Positions 13,943-26,700 of a stretch of 64,000 bases of DNA are shown here, one piece after another (the stretch's first letter is position 1; every line of letters begins with the position of its first letter). The stretch spans positions 38,776,001 to 38,840,000 of the forward strand of contig CM074864.1 in NCBI GenBank assembly GCA_037501455.1, given 5' to 3'. Source of the stretch: Lantana camara (Eukaryota > Streptophyta > Magnoliopsida > Lamiales > Verbenaceae). Under the pieces are notes generated by a model, which saw only the letters and a program-made list of their open reading frames with translations, ran no database searches and was not told the DNA's origin. The position numbers and the translations under genes were made by a program.

Positions 13943-16900
13943 TAGCTTTATTCGTGCCAACAGAATATTACCAACATCCATATATGGATGATGAAAAAGA
14001 ATTTTCAAAGCTTTTACACATCAATAGAAACATTTTCTAGCCATGAAGACAGGAACTCAAACAGGACAAAGAAAAGAACACGATGACAACTGCTACATGA
14101 ATGGCACCATTACCTGATGTGAAGAATAAAAACTACAACCCGAATGTAGGGCGCAATCCGGAATGGAAGGACAGAGAATGCCACCGGAGAAAGATATATA
14201 ACATAGACAACTAGATCAGCAATCAGAATTAACAAGACAAGCACCTGCAAAATGAATAAAGAGAAAAATATGTACGGTATAAGGTCAAGTTTCAAAGACT
14301 TACAAAATCATATTAGCTAACAAATAAAATAATAAGTTTCTATACTTCGTAAAATGTGAACTTGGGAACAAAGCACAATGGTCAATTTCCCACATGGTTG
14401 ACTCCAAAACTACTTCACTCATCAAAACAGTAGCATCAAGGAACCATAAAAGACAGCTAGTAGAGCATAGTACAATCCTTGCTATAGCTATTGAAAGTTT
14501 GAACAAAATGATGCAATCAACAACAATGGAAGTTATTTGAAATCTTTAGCGAACTTGCAGGTTCAGATAATACCATGTCAAGTAAGTATCAACCTGATTT
14601 TGGAATCTTAGGCCCTATAGTTCAAAAGATCCTTCATTTGTTTAGGCATGTTTATTTTGGGATAATTACACGGACATACCATCAAGTTTGGCCTAATTAC
14701 AAAAACTTTCCTCGAGGTTTAAGAAATTACAAAAACTTTCCTTGACATACCCTAAGATTTGGCCTAACACATGCTATTATAGACGTGAATTTAAATTCAA
14801 AAACTGATCAGTAATTGCCAAGGGCAAAATAGGTATTTACAAAATATTATAAAATTTAGAGATTAAATCATCAAAATGGATGGATTTACATGTAATTAAA
14901 TTCTTTGACTGGGGAAGTTTTTGCAAATTTTCAAACCTTAAAGAGTATGTCAGTGTAATTACCCCTATTATTTTATGGAAATTAGTTAAGATTTGTTCCT
15001 GCATTTCAAAGAATTGAATAAGGCTAAGTCACTCGACTCCTATAATGACCAGATAGCAATTATTGAAAGGGGTAATAATACTAATAACCGTGTGGTATAT
15101 TACATATCAGACAGTAAGACAATATCATATATATCATGGGTATCATCATTCATCAAGAAAAATGATCTCCACCATGGTTTCGATATTATATCCATATTGT
15201 CACTGAGGCTTGCTTTTCCCCCCTCCTTTGCGTAGGCAAATTGCCTCTAATGTTTAAGGATCAATTTGGTTTCTCCTATATAAATCATAACCAAATAGTT
15301 TCTAAGGTTATAATTTAATTCACTCCAGTCCCTAGAAAGAAGTTTCTAGTTGAATTCGGCCAGAAAATTGATGCACCCCGGAGAGATAATTGTCAAAAGA
15401 AATTTTTTCTTCAGTTTACCATCTTCCATATTGGACCTTAAATAAAGGAAGGAATCAATATCGTATATTTAAGATACATTTCCCATCTTTCTCTATCCTA
15501 TCAATCAACCTCAGAGTGATATTTTGGGAAATAACTAATCAACAAATACATCAAATCGAGGATATCTATGATGCAAATAATACCCATTATTCTAATGCTA
15601 TTGAATACTCCTGCATCTACATATGTGTGTGTATATATATATATATATAACAGAGAGACGAAGATCAAAATTTGTGACTAATTAATAAACAATTTACCTT
15701 AAGTTTATTAAGATGATTCTTCCAGTAGATATTGAACCCTTCATATGTTATTGGAAAGAGAATATGTACAATAAGAATCAACAGAGTTATAGCCTGCAAC
15801 CAGAAAAGAAAAAGGAAAAGGGAGTTGAATCTATGAGAAGATTAAGATATCCAACATAAACAACCAGAACATAAATTCATGTAAATAAGAGTTCAGGAAT
15901 CAAGATATAGAACCAACCATACGGGTTCAGGCAATTGCGTCATTGCAACTGAAATTTTAGACAGAGAAGGTCCCTATTATTTAATCTTTATTTCCATCAA
16001 AAGTACTACACTAGAGTTGTAGACATTCAGCTGTAAAGCACAAGATAAAGTATAAACCAGCAGAGTGTTGAATTCACATTTACTGAGCATTACATAGAGT
16101 ACCGAAATGAGTAATATGAACAATTTTGTCTCATTCAGATTTCAACATAAGTAACAACCTATAGCAGTGAGGCAAAGTTCAATGCGTGACAAGTACTTTT
16201 TATAAAATCAAATGGATTATATGCAGCAACATTTGACATTGTCATCCAGAATTCATGAATTCACTGTCATCACTACGTACAAGATCTATGATAAACAATC
16301 AACCTTGTCCCATAACTCCTGAACCAAAGACACGTGGGTGTTTTTAAAAAATTGTACCAGAAAACTATGCATTGGGATCGCTTTGCACCTTTGACTTCTA
16401 CCATTTTCACATCAATATATAGAGAAAATATGTAGCATGTTATTGAATACCTACTCCTTTATATATAGAGGAGTAGGTATTCAGCAAAACAAAATCCCTT
16501 TCTAGAGAATTTGGACAGAACATGAAAACAATTGCCACACGTAAACAAATCATTGACTTGACACTTCTAAGGTTACCTCATAAATGAGACTCTCAAGACC
16601 AGTTAGGTACGGAAGCTCTCCCAGAAAGTAGTACTCCCTATCGCTGCAATCTTCAGTACACCATAAAGGCTTCTGAGAATTCAAACCATTACTATGTGTC
16701 AGGGAAATTTTTTTAATGCCAAAATAAGTTGTGAAAATATATTAGAAATACAATTAATAGGCTGTACAAACCTCCAAGAAATTTAGAAGGATTACAGCAA
16801 AGTAGTTAAGAGTCCAAAGGAAATCAAATTGTATAAATATTAGATATGACTTTAAGGAGCTCGCAAAGCTTGGCTGGTCAAAAATTTCTTCTGGTATCCC

Positions 16901-18088
16901 AATTCCATCTTCAGCCTGCACCAGCACCAAGCATTTGAAATCATCACAAAATGATCGGCACCAATTATAGGAACTTTAAAAATAGTTCAGGCAAATATTT
17001 ATACTCTCAATGTGTTGGAGAGCTCAGTACCAGCTAAACAAATCAATAGTTACAAATGTTACATGAATGTAACAACCAAATTTTGCCAATTTGATGTATA
17101 GATGATGTATGAATATCATCTGCGCTTTTGTTCCCATCACTAGATCATGTCATCAAACATAATGTTATCATCAAATAACCCATTTCATCTATGACCTTGA
17201 CATGCTACATGGATTCTAGTTAAACTGATTGATCTAATCATGTCATGCAATCAAATCCATGTGACAAAGGATAGAATCACCCACAGCCGGTTCTTGCATT
17301 ATACTTATAATTTTAGTTGCATTTGAACACTTCCACAGCTTGGTATTGCTTCAAAAATGACCCAATGAACAGGATGCGAAATATAGGATAACAAGAAAGT
17401 AAAGTCAAAGTTGTTACGGTGAGTTAGTTGCTAAAAGCTCAAGACCAAAACATAGAAGCTCTTTATTCATAGTAGTATTACGTGAAAAGTATTAACAAAA
17501 GGTCCAGCACAATAACTAAAATGTCCAGCACAATAACTTCTCCCAACTCTTCTCAAAATGTCTTCCAACAAGCATAATTTTATCGCTGTACAGAAAAAAA
17601 AATAAAATTATGTAACAAGTAAATTTCTTCATAATTCGTTTGAACTCCTTCATCAACATTTTCACACAAATTCATGTTCCTACAGAGATCCCTAGACCAA
17701 TAACTACTACAAAGCACAAAATACGAACTTCTCCTCCAAATAAAAATCTCTGGGAAATTACTTGTACCATTATCATAAAGATTGCGCCAGAAAACTACCC
17801 ATGCTTCTATGAGAAGAGAAACACACACTCACAAACAGTCATACTTTCAACTACAAGAAACTGCTACATTGCTAGCGGCTATGACGCTACTGACTTCTCA
17901 AAAATATCAAGATCCAACTAAAAAACGAGTCAAGAAAGTTGACATACCAGATCAACCAAAGCAGCAGCCTTTTGATAGGGTGATCCATAAGCAATAGCAT
18001 CTGATCTTCGGTCGTACATACGCCTACGATGCCATCTGGGGCTTCCAATGCCTCCAGCTTCTCCACCACCTAGTAAAGATTCATCCAT
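186..18088 (-). CDS. TPC1: TPC1, vacuolar two-pore cation channel (23 coding exons)
   Basis: Encodes a 735-residue two-pore channel, the voltage- and calcium-gated slow vacuolar channel of the plant tonoplast; Arabidopsis TPC1 has 733 residues. The predicted protein has an N-terminal dileucine stretch (residues 5-6), a first six-helix domain with pore motif TTSNNPDVW (266-274), two cytosolic EF-hands (loops about 338-349 and 379-390), and a second six-helix domain with voltage-sensor arginines R534, R540, R543 and R546 and the filter VMGN (631-634). Residues E242, D243, D457 and E531 match Arabidopsis E239, D240, D454 (the fou2 site) and E528, the luminal calcium-sensing positions, at a constant offset of 3. 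The C-terminus keeps [10 protein letters not shown]. The start ATG lies in AAAATGG and opens the conserved N-terminus. No stop or frameshift was found, so the gene looks functional. Identification is by recalled family motifs, not a search. Confidence 0.96.
430..675 (-). mobile_element. Candidate tRNA-derived SINE in TPC1 intron 21
   Basis: On the minus strand an A-box-like TGGTTCAAGTGG (644-633) is followed about 31 nt later by a B-box-like GGGTTCGAATAA (601-590). This spacing is typical of an internal RNA polymerase III promoter. The segment is GC-richer than the surrounding intron. No poly(A) or T-stretch end or target duplication was clear, so both ends are approximate. It is not a tRNA gene: I see no cloverleaf beyond the two boxes. 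Confidence 0.4.
1927..1986. repeat. (TA)n-(TG)n compound microsatellite in TPC1 intron 18
   Basis: About 32 bases of alternating T and A are followed by a spacer and then a TG dinucleotide run. It lies fully inside the 147-bp intron between exons 18 and 19 and makes up about 40% of it. Confidence 0.9.
4451..7506 (+). mobile_element. Solo long LTR (LTR-A) in TPC1 intron 14
   Basis: A 3056-bp element starts TGTGACACCCC and ends GGGTGTCACA. It is flanked by the perfect 5-bp target duplication TACAT (4446-4450 and 7507-7511). The TG...CA ends, inverted termini and 5-bp duplication are those of an LTR-retrotransposon LTR. No gag or pol frame is present, so it is a solo LTR left by recombination. 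Length and termini suggest a Ty3/gypsy chromovirus of the Tekay/Del type, but without internal domains that is inference. It lies opposite to TPC1. A pyrimidine-rich segment ends in a donor-like AAGGTAGG (about 4982), followed by the word block at 5424-5552. It is closely related, in inverted orientation, to the LTR at 57386-63206. Confidence 0.9.
8304..8350 (+). repeat. (GGGGT)n minisatellite in TPC1 intron 13
   Basis: Roughly nine perfect tandem GGGGT units. The G-rich strand is the plus strand, which is the template strand for TPC1. It could form a G-quadruplex. Confidence 0.95.
10498..10820. mobile_element. Tourist-like MITE in TPC1 intron 11
   Basis: A 323-bp AT-rich, non-coding element with imperfect terminal inverted repeats. 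The left end is GAGCATGTTTGGCTAAGCTT and the right end, read in reverse, is GAGGGTTTTGGCTGAGCTT. It is flanked by the trinucleotide TAA on both sides (10495-10497 and 10821-10823), the target preference of PIF/Harbinger elements. The interior is rich in the words TTATAAG and CTTATAA. Confidence 0.7.
13911..13940. repeat. (ATG)n microsatellite in TPC1 intron 5
   Basis: Ten tandem trinucleotide units within the 456-bp intron between exons 5 and 6. Confidence 0.95.
14659..14966. mobile_element. MITE-like inverted-repeat element in TPC1 intron 4
   Basis: The left end, GGGATAATTACACGGACATA, pairs with the right end read in reverse, AGGGGTAATTACACTGACAT. Internally, phrases such as AATTACAAAAACTTTCC recur. 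No coding capacity. The target duplication is unclear, so the family cannot be assigned. Confidence 0.55.
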
Positions 18089-18560
18089 TTTCCCGCTCGA
18101 CTCTTGAGATTCAGATATGAGTTTGACTTAATGAGCTCTGCTGTTCTTGGCTTTCTGCTAGTTGAGCCACAGATCAAGCACGTGGTCTGCACGGACTAAG
18201 TAGTTGGCCTCATTTCTTCAATAATTAATACAAAACCATTATTTTTTTTCCGATAATGTTAGTTATTTATGACGATACCGTCAGTAGTTGGTGAATAATA
18301 ACAGGGCAAGTGCCGATTACTGGGACAGGAAGGGTAGACGTGTGAGAATGAGAAGGGTGAGGCCGTGAGGGGATCCTGTCGGCATGTTTTTGTGGGATCT
18401 TTTTTCTTTTCTATGATTGGGGATAGATATTCAAAGATAAACCCCACGTCTTTTTCGTTTCTATTGGGGTTTCAGTTGTTCAAACTTTAAAATAGAGTTC
18501 TTGAACATTCCGAGAGCGTGGATATGGGAGGATAGGATATTTTGGAGGAGATTACACCGT
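18089..18560 (-). promoter_or_regulatory. TPC1 5' untranslated region and proximal promoter region
   Basis: This is the sequence upstream of the TPC1 ATG. Its first part is mixed composition, suggesting 5' UTR, and it becomes AT-rich beyond about 18560. I could not place a convincing TATA box or transcription start. No other gene lies in it. Confidence 0.45.
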
Positions 18561-19786
18561 CCTTCTATTATATTTAATGTATTCGTACTCAATCTTTTAC
18601 ATTGGTAAATTTATACGCATTTTTAGCTTTAAGACGTCTTAAAATTTAACCCTTCGTACAGCCGAATTTGTGCACACTTCTTTGCTAAAACTTAAAATGC
18701 CAAACCAAAAAAAAAAAAACTTAAAATTTATTTAATACACACATATAATAAAAGATGAATTTCTGTACCAAAAATAATAATAATAATAAAAGATGAATTT
18801 TAATTTTTTGCCTTAATATATGATTATTATAAAATGATGAAATTAAGTTATTATTATAATAGTTGAATAAAATCAAGTTTTTATATATAAAGTTAAATAA
18901 AATAATATTATATTATAAATATAATTATTTAAAATATTTTTATTAAACGTTTTAAGGCGCTCCATCACTCTAATTTTATTAAAATTTTACTAATTTGTGC
19001 ATTCGTACTCGTACGTGCTCGTGCATCCGCATTATGTGACCTAGATTGTGGATTAGTTTTTTTAGTTGGATTTATTTCGATTTTTAAAATAACGGAAAAG
19101 GTATGTCTAGTAGGTAATAGGTTTTGGTATTTATTTTAATAGTCATGTTTTTGCCATTATTTTTTAAAAATAATACTTTTCTAATAACAAATTTATGAAA
19201 TAGTACATCTTTTGTGGGAGTAGATATTTTGATATAATTTGTGGTGGATCTCAATGAATTTTCAACTTTTTATAATTTTTTATTTGAACTCGTGTTAGGT
19301 AGACACGATTTAGTATAATTTGTGTCTGCCTAACACGAGTTTGTAATTTTTATAAAGATTTTATTGTAACTCGAGAGAAACAAACGCGAGTTGCAATATT
19401 TTATATTTTTTTTAGTAACTCGTGCACGAATTACTAGATTTTCTTTTTTCCCCACGGTTTCCTCAAGCATCAATTTTTGTTTTTAATTTCTATAAGAATC
19501 TCGTGGGTGATTTGTATGAAAATCGTGCACATTGGATCACTTATTTTACAGAATCCATATAATTCGGTTTAAGGTCACCTTAATTCCATAATGTGAAGAG
19601 TGATTTTGAATTGTCACTTCAATGCGGTAAATTTACAGATGCATTATTATAGTTTTCAAATTCGATTTAAAAGGATTGTTTCATTCACAAAGCATATACA
19701 CATACCCAAAACGTTCAAATTAAAATTCCTTCATATTTTCTTTTTTTACATCCAAGTTTTTTAACTCGTTCTCAAATTTTTCATAC
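18561..19786. other. AT-rich intergenic stretch
   Basis: I see no gene here. The first 450 bp are strongly AT-rich. From about 19260 short words containing ACTCGTG or CACGAGT recur, including one hairpin listed separately. Such words often lie near MULE or plant-mobile-domain elements, and this part may be the degraded left flank of the MULE that follows. Confidence 0.5.
19287..19341. repeat. 20-bp inverted repeat (hairpin)
   Basis: The arms 19287-19306 and 19322-19341 are reverse complements except for one position (a G-T pair), separated by a 15-nt AT-rich loop. Each arm begins or ends with AACTCGTG or its complement. Confidence 0.85.
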
Positions 19787-19789
19787 CTA

Positions 19790-20632
19790 CAATGGAATCA
19801 ATTGAGTTATTTATCTATTGGTGGAAATTATATAGTATCAAATCATTGTGTTTCTTATGATCTACCACCATTAACCATTACGAGGATTTCATGATCAATC
19901 TCATTTCATAATCTCGTTCAGCATATTCTTGGTCTAATTGGTTTACAATGAGACCAATATAATATTAAGTTATTTTTGACATGGTATATATCAAGATTTT
20001 CGGAACCGCTCGAAACTGTTGTTGAAATAACCGATGATAAATTTTTGGGGTGTTACACAAATCTGGAGTTCGAACGTGAATCGTTCAAGGTGCTTGTTGT
20101 CGCCGAACCCATCTACCATCAACAATCCGTAGATGTTCCTTGGAGTGAAGACATGCGAAACTATATGAACTGCTTACCCAGGATATACCTTCGATTAGCA
20201 ATAAGTTTGCAGCATTTGGCATCACTGACCCGAATCCTACAATCTAACAAAGCAACTAGGATGACGCAAATGTGGTACTAGAGGAGGAGGAATTAGCATA
20301 TCAATTTCAACAAATGGATGATATGTTGTCGGAGTTGGAGACATATTACGACAAGGATGACACCGGTGACGATATTAATGAACGTGCTAAAGAACTTATC
20401 GTTGTTGAGGATATGTTGTTTCAGCACAACAACGAAAGCGGAGATCCACCACTCCACGAAGTTTATTCCTACTACTATGCAACACGATCAGAAATGCATG
20501 TCGACTCGATGGAGTTGTCATCCAGCAGTTGGGGTTAGTTTTATGATTCTAATGTTAGTGGATTGGCTGTTGGGATGTCTTTTAAAACCAAAAGGCATGT
20601 TCAAGCATCCGTGAAGAACTACTTAATTTGGT
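19790..20632 (+). pseudogene. MULE transposase, N-terminal part (broken)
   Basis: Reading frames in this stretch resemble the N-terminal half of plant Mutator-like transposase genes. They begin with a start like MESIELFIYWW at 19793, followed by EPLETVVEITDD, an acidic region (20272-20500) and VGMSFKTKRHVQASVKNY, the usual lead-in to the MuDR DNA-binding region. The pieces lie in different frames with stops between them, so the gene is dead. Similarity stops near 20632, where an unrelated repeat starts. The missing part resumes at 28483 and 41532, so I read these three pieces as one MULE split by later insertions. Confidence 0.6.
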
Positions 20633-21205
20633 GGTGTTCGCTAAAATAATAAACAACACACAAGTGCACGTGTGTCGTGATTGTAGATTAGGCAAGCAGG
20701 TGTCGTATCCACAGGGACTACTAAATTATCGTGCTAAATACCAACATAATTCTCTCTAATTGAATTCTAACTGATCAATTAAGCAAGTAGCATAATTAAC
20801 ACTAAAAATCAACAATGCAATAAAGGAAATTACCAACAAATATGAACTAAATTGGATTACAATTTCACTCAACTCGTGCTTAACTCTCATTCACCGTAAT
20901 TTAATCCTCGTGTTAGGTTTTGGAAGACTAGAGAACAATATTGTCTATAAGCTTCCGTCGAAGTCATATAAACCTATAATTAGCAAACGACTCTTATATA
21001 TCTATGGTAATCAATTAACTAATTATGCATTCAATTCCCGCTCCTATGTCAGTACAAGCTAGCAAGTATATGTCTATTTTACTAACAAATCAATCAATCT
21101 ATTCTTAATTAATTGAACTTGTATCGCTTAATCCTCATTCGACATTAACCTTTCTTCGTCAATACTGAGTTAATTATCTCTCAAAATAATCAATGACCAG
21201 TCATG
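20633..21205. mobile_element. Left part of an unclassified LTR-like repeat
   Basis: Non-coding sequence with the phrase GTCGTATCCACAGGGAC near 20701, which I recall from LTR-type repeats in many plant genomes. It appears to continue at 24797-25277, on the other side of the solo LTR at 21206-24791, and probably at 28239-28435. Its exact ends and lineage cannot be fixed from this window. Confidence 0.4.
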
Positions 21206-22955
21206 TAGCACCCGAGCGTAAGGTACCACATCCCCCGCACCGAGACCCGACCCGAATATGAAACGAACAATCCATACCCGAGCTAAATCACGGCGAACAG
21301 GGACATACACACTCGCTAAGCTAGACGAGAACTAACTTTCGCAACCAAAGAGACAGTAAAACGGAAATATTATGAATGCGGAAGCAATGTACATACATAT
21401 ATAACGAGATAAGCAAAGAGCAACGGGTTCAACTAGCATAGATACCTAATCCCGAAATTCAATAAAATCATAGCACTTAAATTACGGTCTCCTATAAACT
21501 CATTCATAATTCATGATAGTGGTAACAAGCAATCTAAATCATACATTCTCCGTAACTTAAATAAATCATGATTCATTATGCACATGAACCGACTCCGACC
21601 TAGCCGAACGTCAGAATAAACAAAACTTCCCGCCTAGCACTCCAAACCTGCAAGGACACTGAAAACAATCCGGGTTCAGTTTATACGAGACTAGTGGGTA
21701 TAAAATGAGGCATAAATAACATATACAACAATATTAAACATTCACATGCAAGTTATAATCCCAAATGAGGTTTTCAGAGCATTTCCCAAGTGGGTAAAAT
21801 AAAGAAGTCATCAAAAGGGATTATAACGTTCATTTTTCATTAGGTCGTTTGTGGCCCGGCGAGTAGGCGTGCATTATCTCCAACCAACACCTCGTGTAGT
21901 TCATCAAACATTCTTTCTTTCTTTCTTTCATTTATGCATAACATTCTTATGTGCACATTCATGAACATTTACACCTTCTTCCTCCGGGTGATGACCGGGT
22001 GATCGGCCCGAACCATCCATTCATTGACCAAAAGGGGAACATGACTCCCCAGATGGCACTCAGCGTCCATTCCTCGCTAACTCCTAACGAGGTCCGGTTA
22101 CGCCGTTCATTGGTGGAACTAGTGTGAGGGATCACCGTCAGCCCATGCCTCCTCGGGTCACCACTCACACCAAGTCCCTGGACCCCATTCTGTGCATAAC
22201 ATTCATTCTTTTCTCGCTAAAACATTTGGTAGGTTCATAAAATAAGGCTTACGTTTAAAATCATTAACTCAGGAAAACGACTCTATATACATATATACTT
22301 TTGGCTGAAATCTTTACACATTGGGAGTATATAGAGTCATTTAACTAAATAGAAGAGAAACCCACCTGTACTCATCTTACCGAACAAAACCAAGAAGACA
22401 AGAAGACTTGAGAGTGTCCTAAGAACCCGGTACGTCTCCGCCCTGGAGAAAACTGTACAAAGGACAACGTAACGTGTTCGTGAGACTCAAGACTCCAAAT
22501 AAACCAAATACGACGCACGACAATGTAATGAACATGATATGAGATACGTAAAAACATGAATCATGTTATGAGGTCATATAATCAAACAATTCACCCAAAA
22601 CGTTCAATACATAAAGATTTCATATTCATGCGTTTCATATCTTTTATGTTTCATCTCTAATCGATTCATAGATTCCATATCCCTCATGAACAATAACAAT
22701 TGGAGCCATAAATTTCATATAATATTCATAGCACCTACTTAAACATGTTTACAATGCATATAATAAATATAGGAGCAAGAGAAATCATTTAAGTCATCAA
22801 GATATTGCAAGAAGGCACTTAACGTTTCGCATAGAAGTACTTAAGCCACGTCATAGCAATTCAAATCATTTAAATATGTAAAACGTAAACTAGGTAACAA
22901 ATTAATTCCAAATAAATCAAACAATATATAATACATATGCATGCCTATATAATAT

Positions 22956-23025
<70 letters not shown>

Positions 23026-24791
23026 CAGCCATGCATAATCTTACATCTATATATATATACGTACACACATTCATGCATGCACTAATTATCTATTATACAT
23101 ATAAACACACAATATCATACATGCATGCGTTTATTATAATGCACATATAGTATATATATATATATATATATACTCATTGCATATGCACAAAACACATGCA
23201 CACTCATACACACATGCACAAATTAATCATTAAGAAGCAAATCAGACAGCAGCGTAGGCAACAACTCGGAACTGCATCAAATGGAGGTCGCGGGCGCGAT
23301 TGAATTTCAGTTAAAAAATGGGTGGCGGTCGCTACCACATTCTTCTCCAGCAAGTGCCACTGTTCATCCCGAAACATAGCCAAATTTGGGTCGCGGGCGC
23401 GACCTTAAAACACCTAATCCCGCAGTCGCGAATTTGCAGCAGCAACGCCCCTGTTTCTCGTTCTCAAATTCAGCAGCCACAATAGCACGAAAGAGAAACT
23501 TAAGGGCAACAAAACAGCAGCTAAAGGCAAGGGAAAACTCAGCAAAGAAGGCACAACAACAGCAACAAAACACGCAAATCAGTCCCAAAAAGCTTCAAAA
23601 GCTTCACGTATCAGCCAGGGTAAGTTTTCAAATTCAACACATAAATTAAATTCATGCCTAGTACAAGTTTAAGGATGCAACAAAGATCATATATTCAGCT
23701 CCATACCAAGAAATGCAACAAAACGAGCAAGAATCCCTAAAAAATTCATCAACCCTTACTATTCACATATACTTTGATACCATGCTCAAATCTCCAGGAA
23801 AATCAGGAATATAGCACTTAAAATAGAGCCAAGAATATGGACAACAAGATCATAAACTTACCTCTTGAATTCGGTTGAGTTTGAAAGAGATTTGAGCTCA
23901 AAATCTCCAAAATGGGCAAAGTGGCGAAATGGAACTGGAGAGCAGGGCTTTGGCTGAGATTTTCCCCTTTGTAACAGGTAGGGTTCGAATGAGAGTGGGT
24001 AGAGGCTGACATAGGGTTGAGTTAGGGTTCCAAAAAGTCCAACCATGGTTAATTTGGTTAAGTATGGTGAGAGTTATGATTAAAATGGTAAAGTGTGGCA
24101 GTTTGGCGTCCGATTCATTTTTCGGTTGAGTTTCGGGGATTCAAATAGGCTTAGAAAAATACGAGGCTTAATTCATCGAACCCGAATCATCGATACGAGT
24201 CCAACGAAGTTGACGAAACTCGAATTCGAGTTTCCTAGCTCAAGATATCACATACGGAACCAAGGATGCGCTAATTGCTCGTTAGCCCCCGACTTGGATT
24301 CCAAAATCAAAATAAATTCGAAACTCATGCGAATGAAGCCGAAAACATAAAACGAGCACATAAACATGTTCATAACACATAATTCTACAACATACTAAAT
24401 TTTCATGAATTTTCTGTATCAAATCATATAAGAACGACGCACAATTAAAAGACTCATGCGCAAACGTAACAATTTCATAACATTTCAATTTAAATAATAA
24501 AATTCAAATTCTCTTTTAAATTAAATAAAAGTCCACGATTTTAAATGATAAAATTAATTAGTATAATTAAAAACATAATCAATTAGCATTATCTCTTAGT
24601 TATCAATTAAATAAATTAATCAACGAAATAAAATTATAAAAAATAAAATAAAATAAACTAATAACAATTTATATTAAAATTAAATATTTAAAACACTTAT
24701 AAACAATTAATCACATAATTAAATAATTAATTGCGCAATTTATAAACACATACGACATAATAGTATAAATGAAAAATCGGGGCGTTACAAG
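21206..24791 (-). mobile_element. Solo long LTR (LTR-B)
   Basis: A 3586-bp element, in plus-strand order TGTAGCACCC...GGGGCGTTACA, flanked by the perfect duplication AGTCA (21201-21205 and 24792-24796). It belongs to the same family as LTR-A but lies inverted. The phrase near the plus-strand left end about catcccccgcac matches the reverse of LTR-A's right end. It is closest to LTR-C: both share a block about reading GCGCTAATTGCTCGTTAGCC (24269 and 53601). No internal retrotransposon domain is present. It contains a long TA run (22968-23023) and a word block at 23285-23430. Confidence 0.9.
22968..23023. repeat. (TA)n microsatellite inside LTR-B
   Basis: A pure run of alternating T and A, over 50 bases, with shorter TA runs at about 23048 and 23150. 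Confidence 0.95.
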
Positions 24792-24796
24792 TCAAT

Positions 24797-25277
24797 TATC
24801 ACAACACCACCAAATTAAATGATCAAAACAACACGAATCATGAATACGGTAAACGAAATCAAATTATGAGTCAAGATCCATTGTAATCCAAGATAAACTT
24901 AACTAAACATACTAAACATGCTAAAATCCATCAACATGATAAAATTCATTTTTACAAAAGATAAAAGAGGGAAGAGGATAAGAAAAACTCGTAGACGTAA
25001 TGCGCTTCCGGATTAGTCTTCTTTCTTCCTCCAATCCTTGCTGATTCTTCCAAAGTTGAGATTCTCAAACTAGAGAACTAATGCTAAGAATATGCATAAA
25101 AAGTGATGAATGATATTTAGATTTGAATTATGGCATCTAAAAACGTGTATCTCCTCTAAAAAACCACCCAAATAGCTTCCACTTTACTTGCAAACCGTCA
25201 GTTGAGTAGGTACTCGAAATTTTTGTGCAGGTACTCAAAAGTACAGGGAAGTTTTCTGTAGGATTCTTTCTTCTAAG
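24797..25277. mobile_element. Continuation of the unclassified LTR-like repeat
   Basis: Non-coding sequence resuming after LTR-B and its target duplication. Near its right end it contains GAGTAGGTACTC-like phrases. Similar GAGTAGATACTTC and GAGTAGAGACTC phrases appear again after 28239, so the interval 25278-28238 looks like a later insertion. Confidence 0.4.
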
Positions 25278-26700
25278 GCCATGTTTACTTATGTTGTAAC
25301 GGAGAGCTGTGGCTTTTCTCTGCTATTATCAACTATTTACTTTGTGCATACTAAAGCCTGTATTTACCGTAAAGCCCGTAGGCAATAAGGGAATTGGGAT
25401 GTGGCACTACACATGTTATTTTGGCATGTGTCGCTACACATGACCTTTAACATGCCACCTGCAATTACAACACACCCCAATAGTTGTTAAAATTACAAAT
25501 GATTGCCATTGGAAACTTCCTCCTCTTCTCTTTCCATTTACCGCTACTGACGAAATTCTGGTGCCCTAGATCGAACCCTTTACCCATTCAGAATTCAGAT
25601 TTCATTCCTCTGACTCTGTCTTAGCATTCATAATCAAGAATGGAGGAACAACAGGTTGTAATTTTTCATAGAAATCTTACATTCAATTCTTCCGCTTCCC
25701 AATATTTCTTGACCTAATTGTGTTACACACTTACACCTTCATCTCTTGTACTAGGTATTGTTCTCCCTCCCATACCTTTTTTGGCACAGAAAAAATTAGG
25801 CCACACCAGTGAGGTAAATTTCTTTCTGGACTCAGCTTTGTAGTCACTACGAAACTTACTTTCTTAAATCTGTAAATTTTCTTTACGAGCGTAGTTAACT
25901 GCTGTTTTTGCTTGTTGTTAAAGATAAAATACGATTTGTCTAGTTCAATAATATATTCCAAGAATGTTGTTTTCTATATATTATTACATGCGGTTGTGTA
26001 ATTTGGTAAATATCATTGTGTTAAATTTTATCAAGTTTTTTAACCTTGCTACTCAATATTGCGATGTGTAATGTTGATATGAATTATCTTCAATTGAAGA
26101 ATGGACGGTCTCTGCGATGAGGATGAGACAATCGTAGCTTTGGAGGTTATTTGCTTTCAAGTTATTTATGTACTGATGCTCGCTTACTTAGTTTTACAAA
26201 GTGGGGTTTTAGACGATAATAATAAGCATCGGTGTAAAATTTAGCGAGAGTGATTGTATTGAGCAATCATGTTTATCTAACTTGTCTTTGTAATTTCGCT
26301 ATGTTTTTGTTGGCTCAATTCATTAAAAGTTTTGTCCAAAAATGTTGCAGACTTTTTGTAGTTTTGCAATGAATGTTTCTATTAAGAATGTATGGTGCGT
26401 TTATTCACACGTCTAAAATGTTTGAGATAAAAATGTGATTGCAGCTATAGATGGTTCACCTTATCCACCTTGAATTATTCCAAGATCACTTATGCACCGT
26501 TTGCAATTGGAATTGGTTAAAAAATGCATGACAACATATTATTTCGGTGAAAGCTTGAATAACAGTTGAAAATTTTGAATGGCTCAAGTTCTCACACACA
26601 ACACATGAAATAGATTTCTTCGGCTCCTTTTTGCTTGCTCTATTTTTGCATATGCTACAGGTGGCTTGTTATATAGGATGGTTGATATCAATTATTTGAA

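Larger units (their letters stand above)
186..18088 (-). other. TPC1: TPC1 exon-intron map
   Basis: Coding exons in transcript order: 18088-17948, 16915-16772, 16672-16577, 15793-15698, 14244-14114, 13657-13597, 13475-13309, 13147-13042, 12416-12339, 12166-12105, 11417-11345, 10180-10115, 10036-9893, 8159-8102, 4062-3955, 3006-2943, 2381-2213, 2091-2027, 1879-1789, 1229-1143, 963-883, 392-358, 270-186. They sum to 2208 nt, or 736 codons including the stop, and phase is kept at every junction. All introns read GT-AG. The short exon 22 (35 nt) and the last exon are supported by the conserved C-terminal motif. Intron 14 (4063-8101) is inflated by a solo LTR. Introns 13 (8160-9892), 4 (14245-15697), 11 (10181-11344) and 1 (16916-17947) exceed 1 kb. 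Apart from the repeats listed separately, I see only AT-rich sequence in them. Confidence 0.9.
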
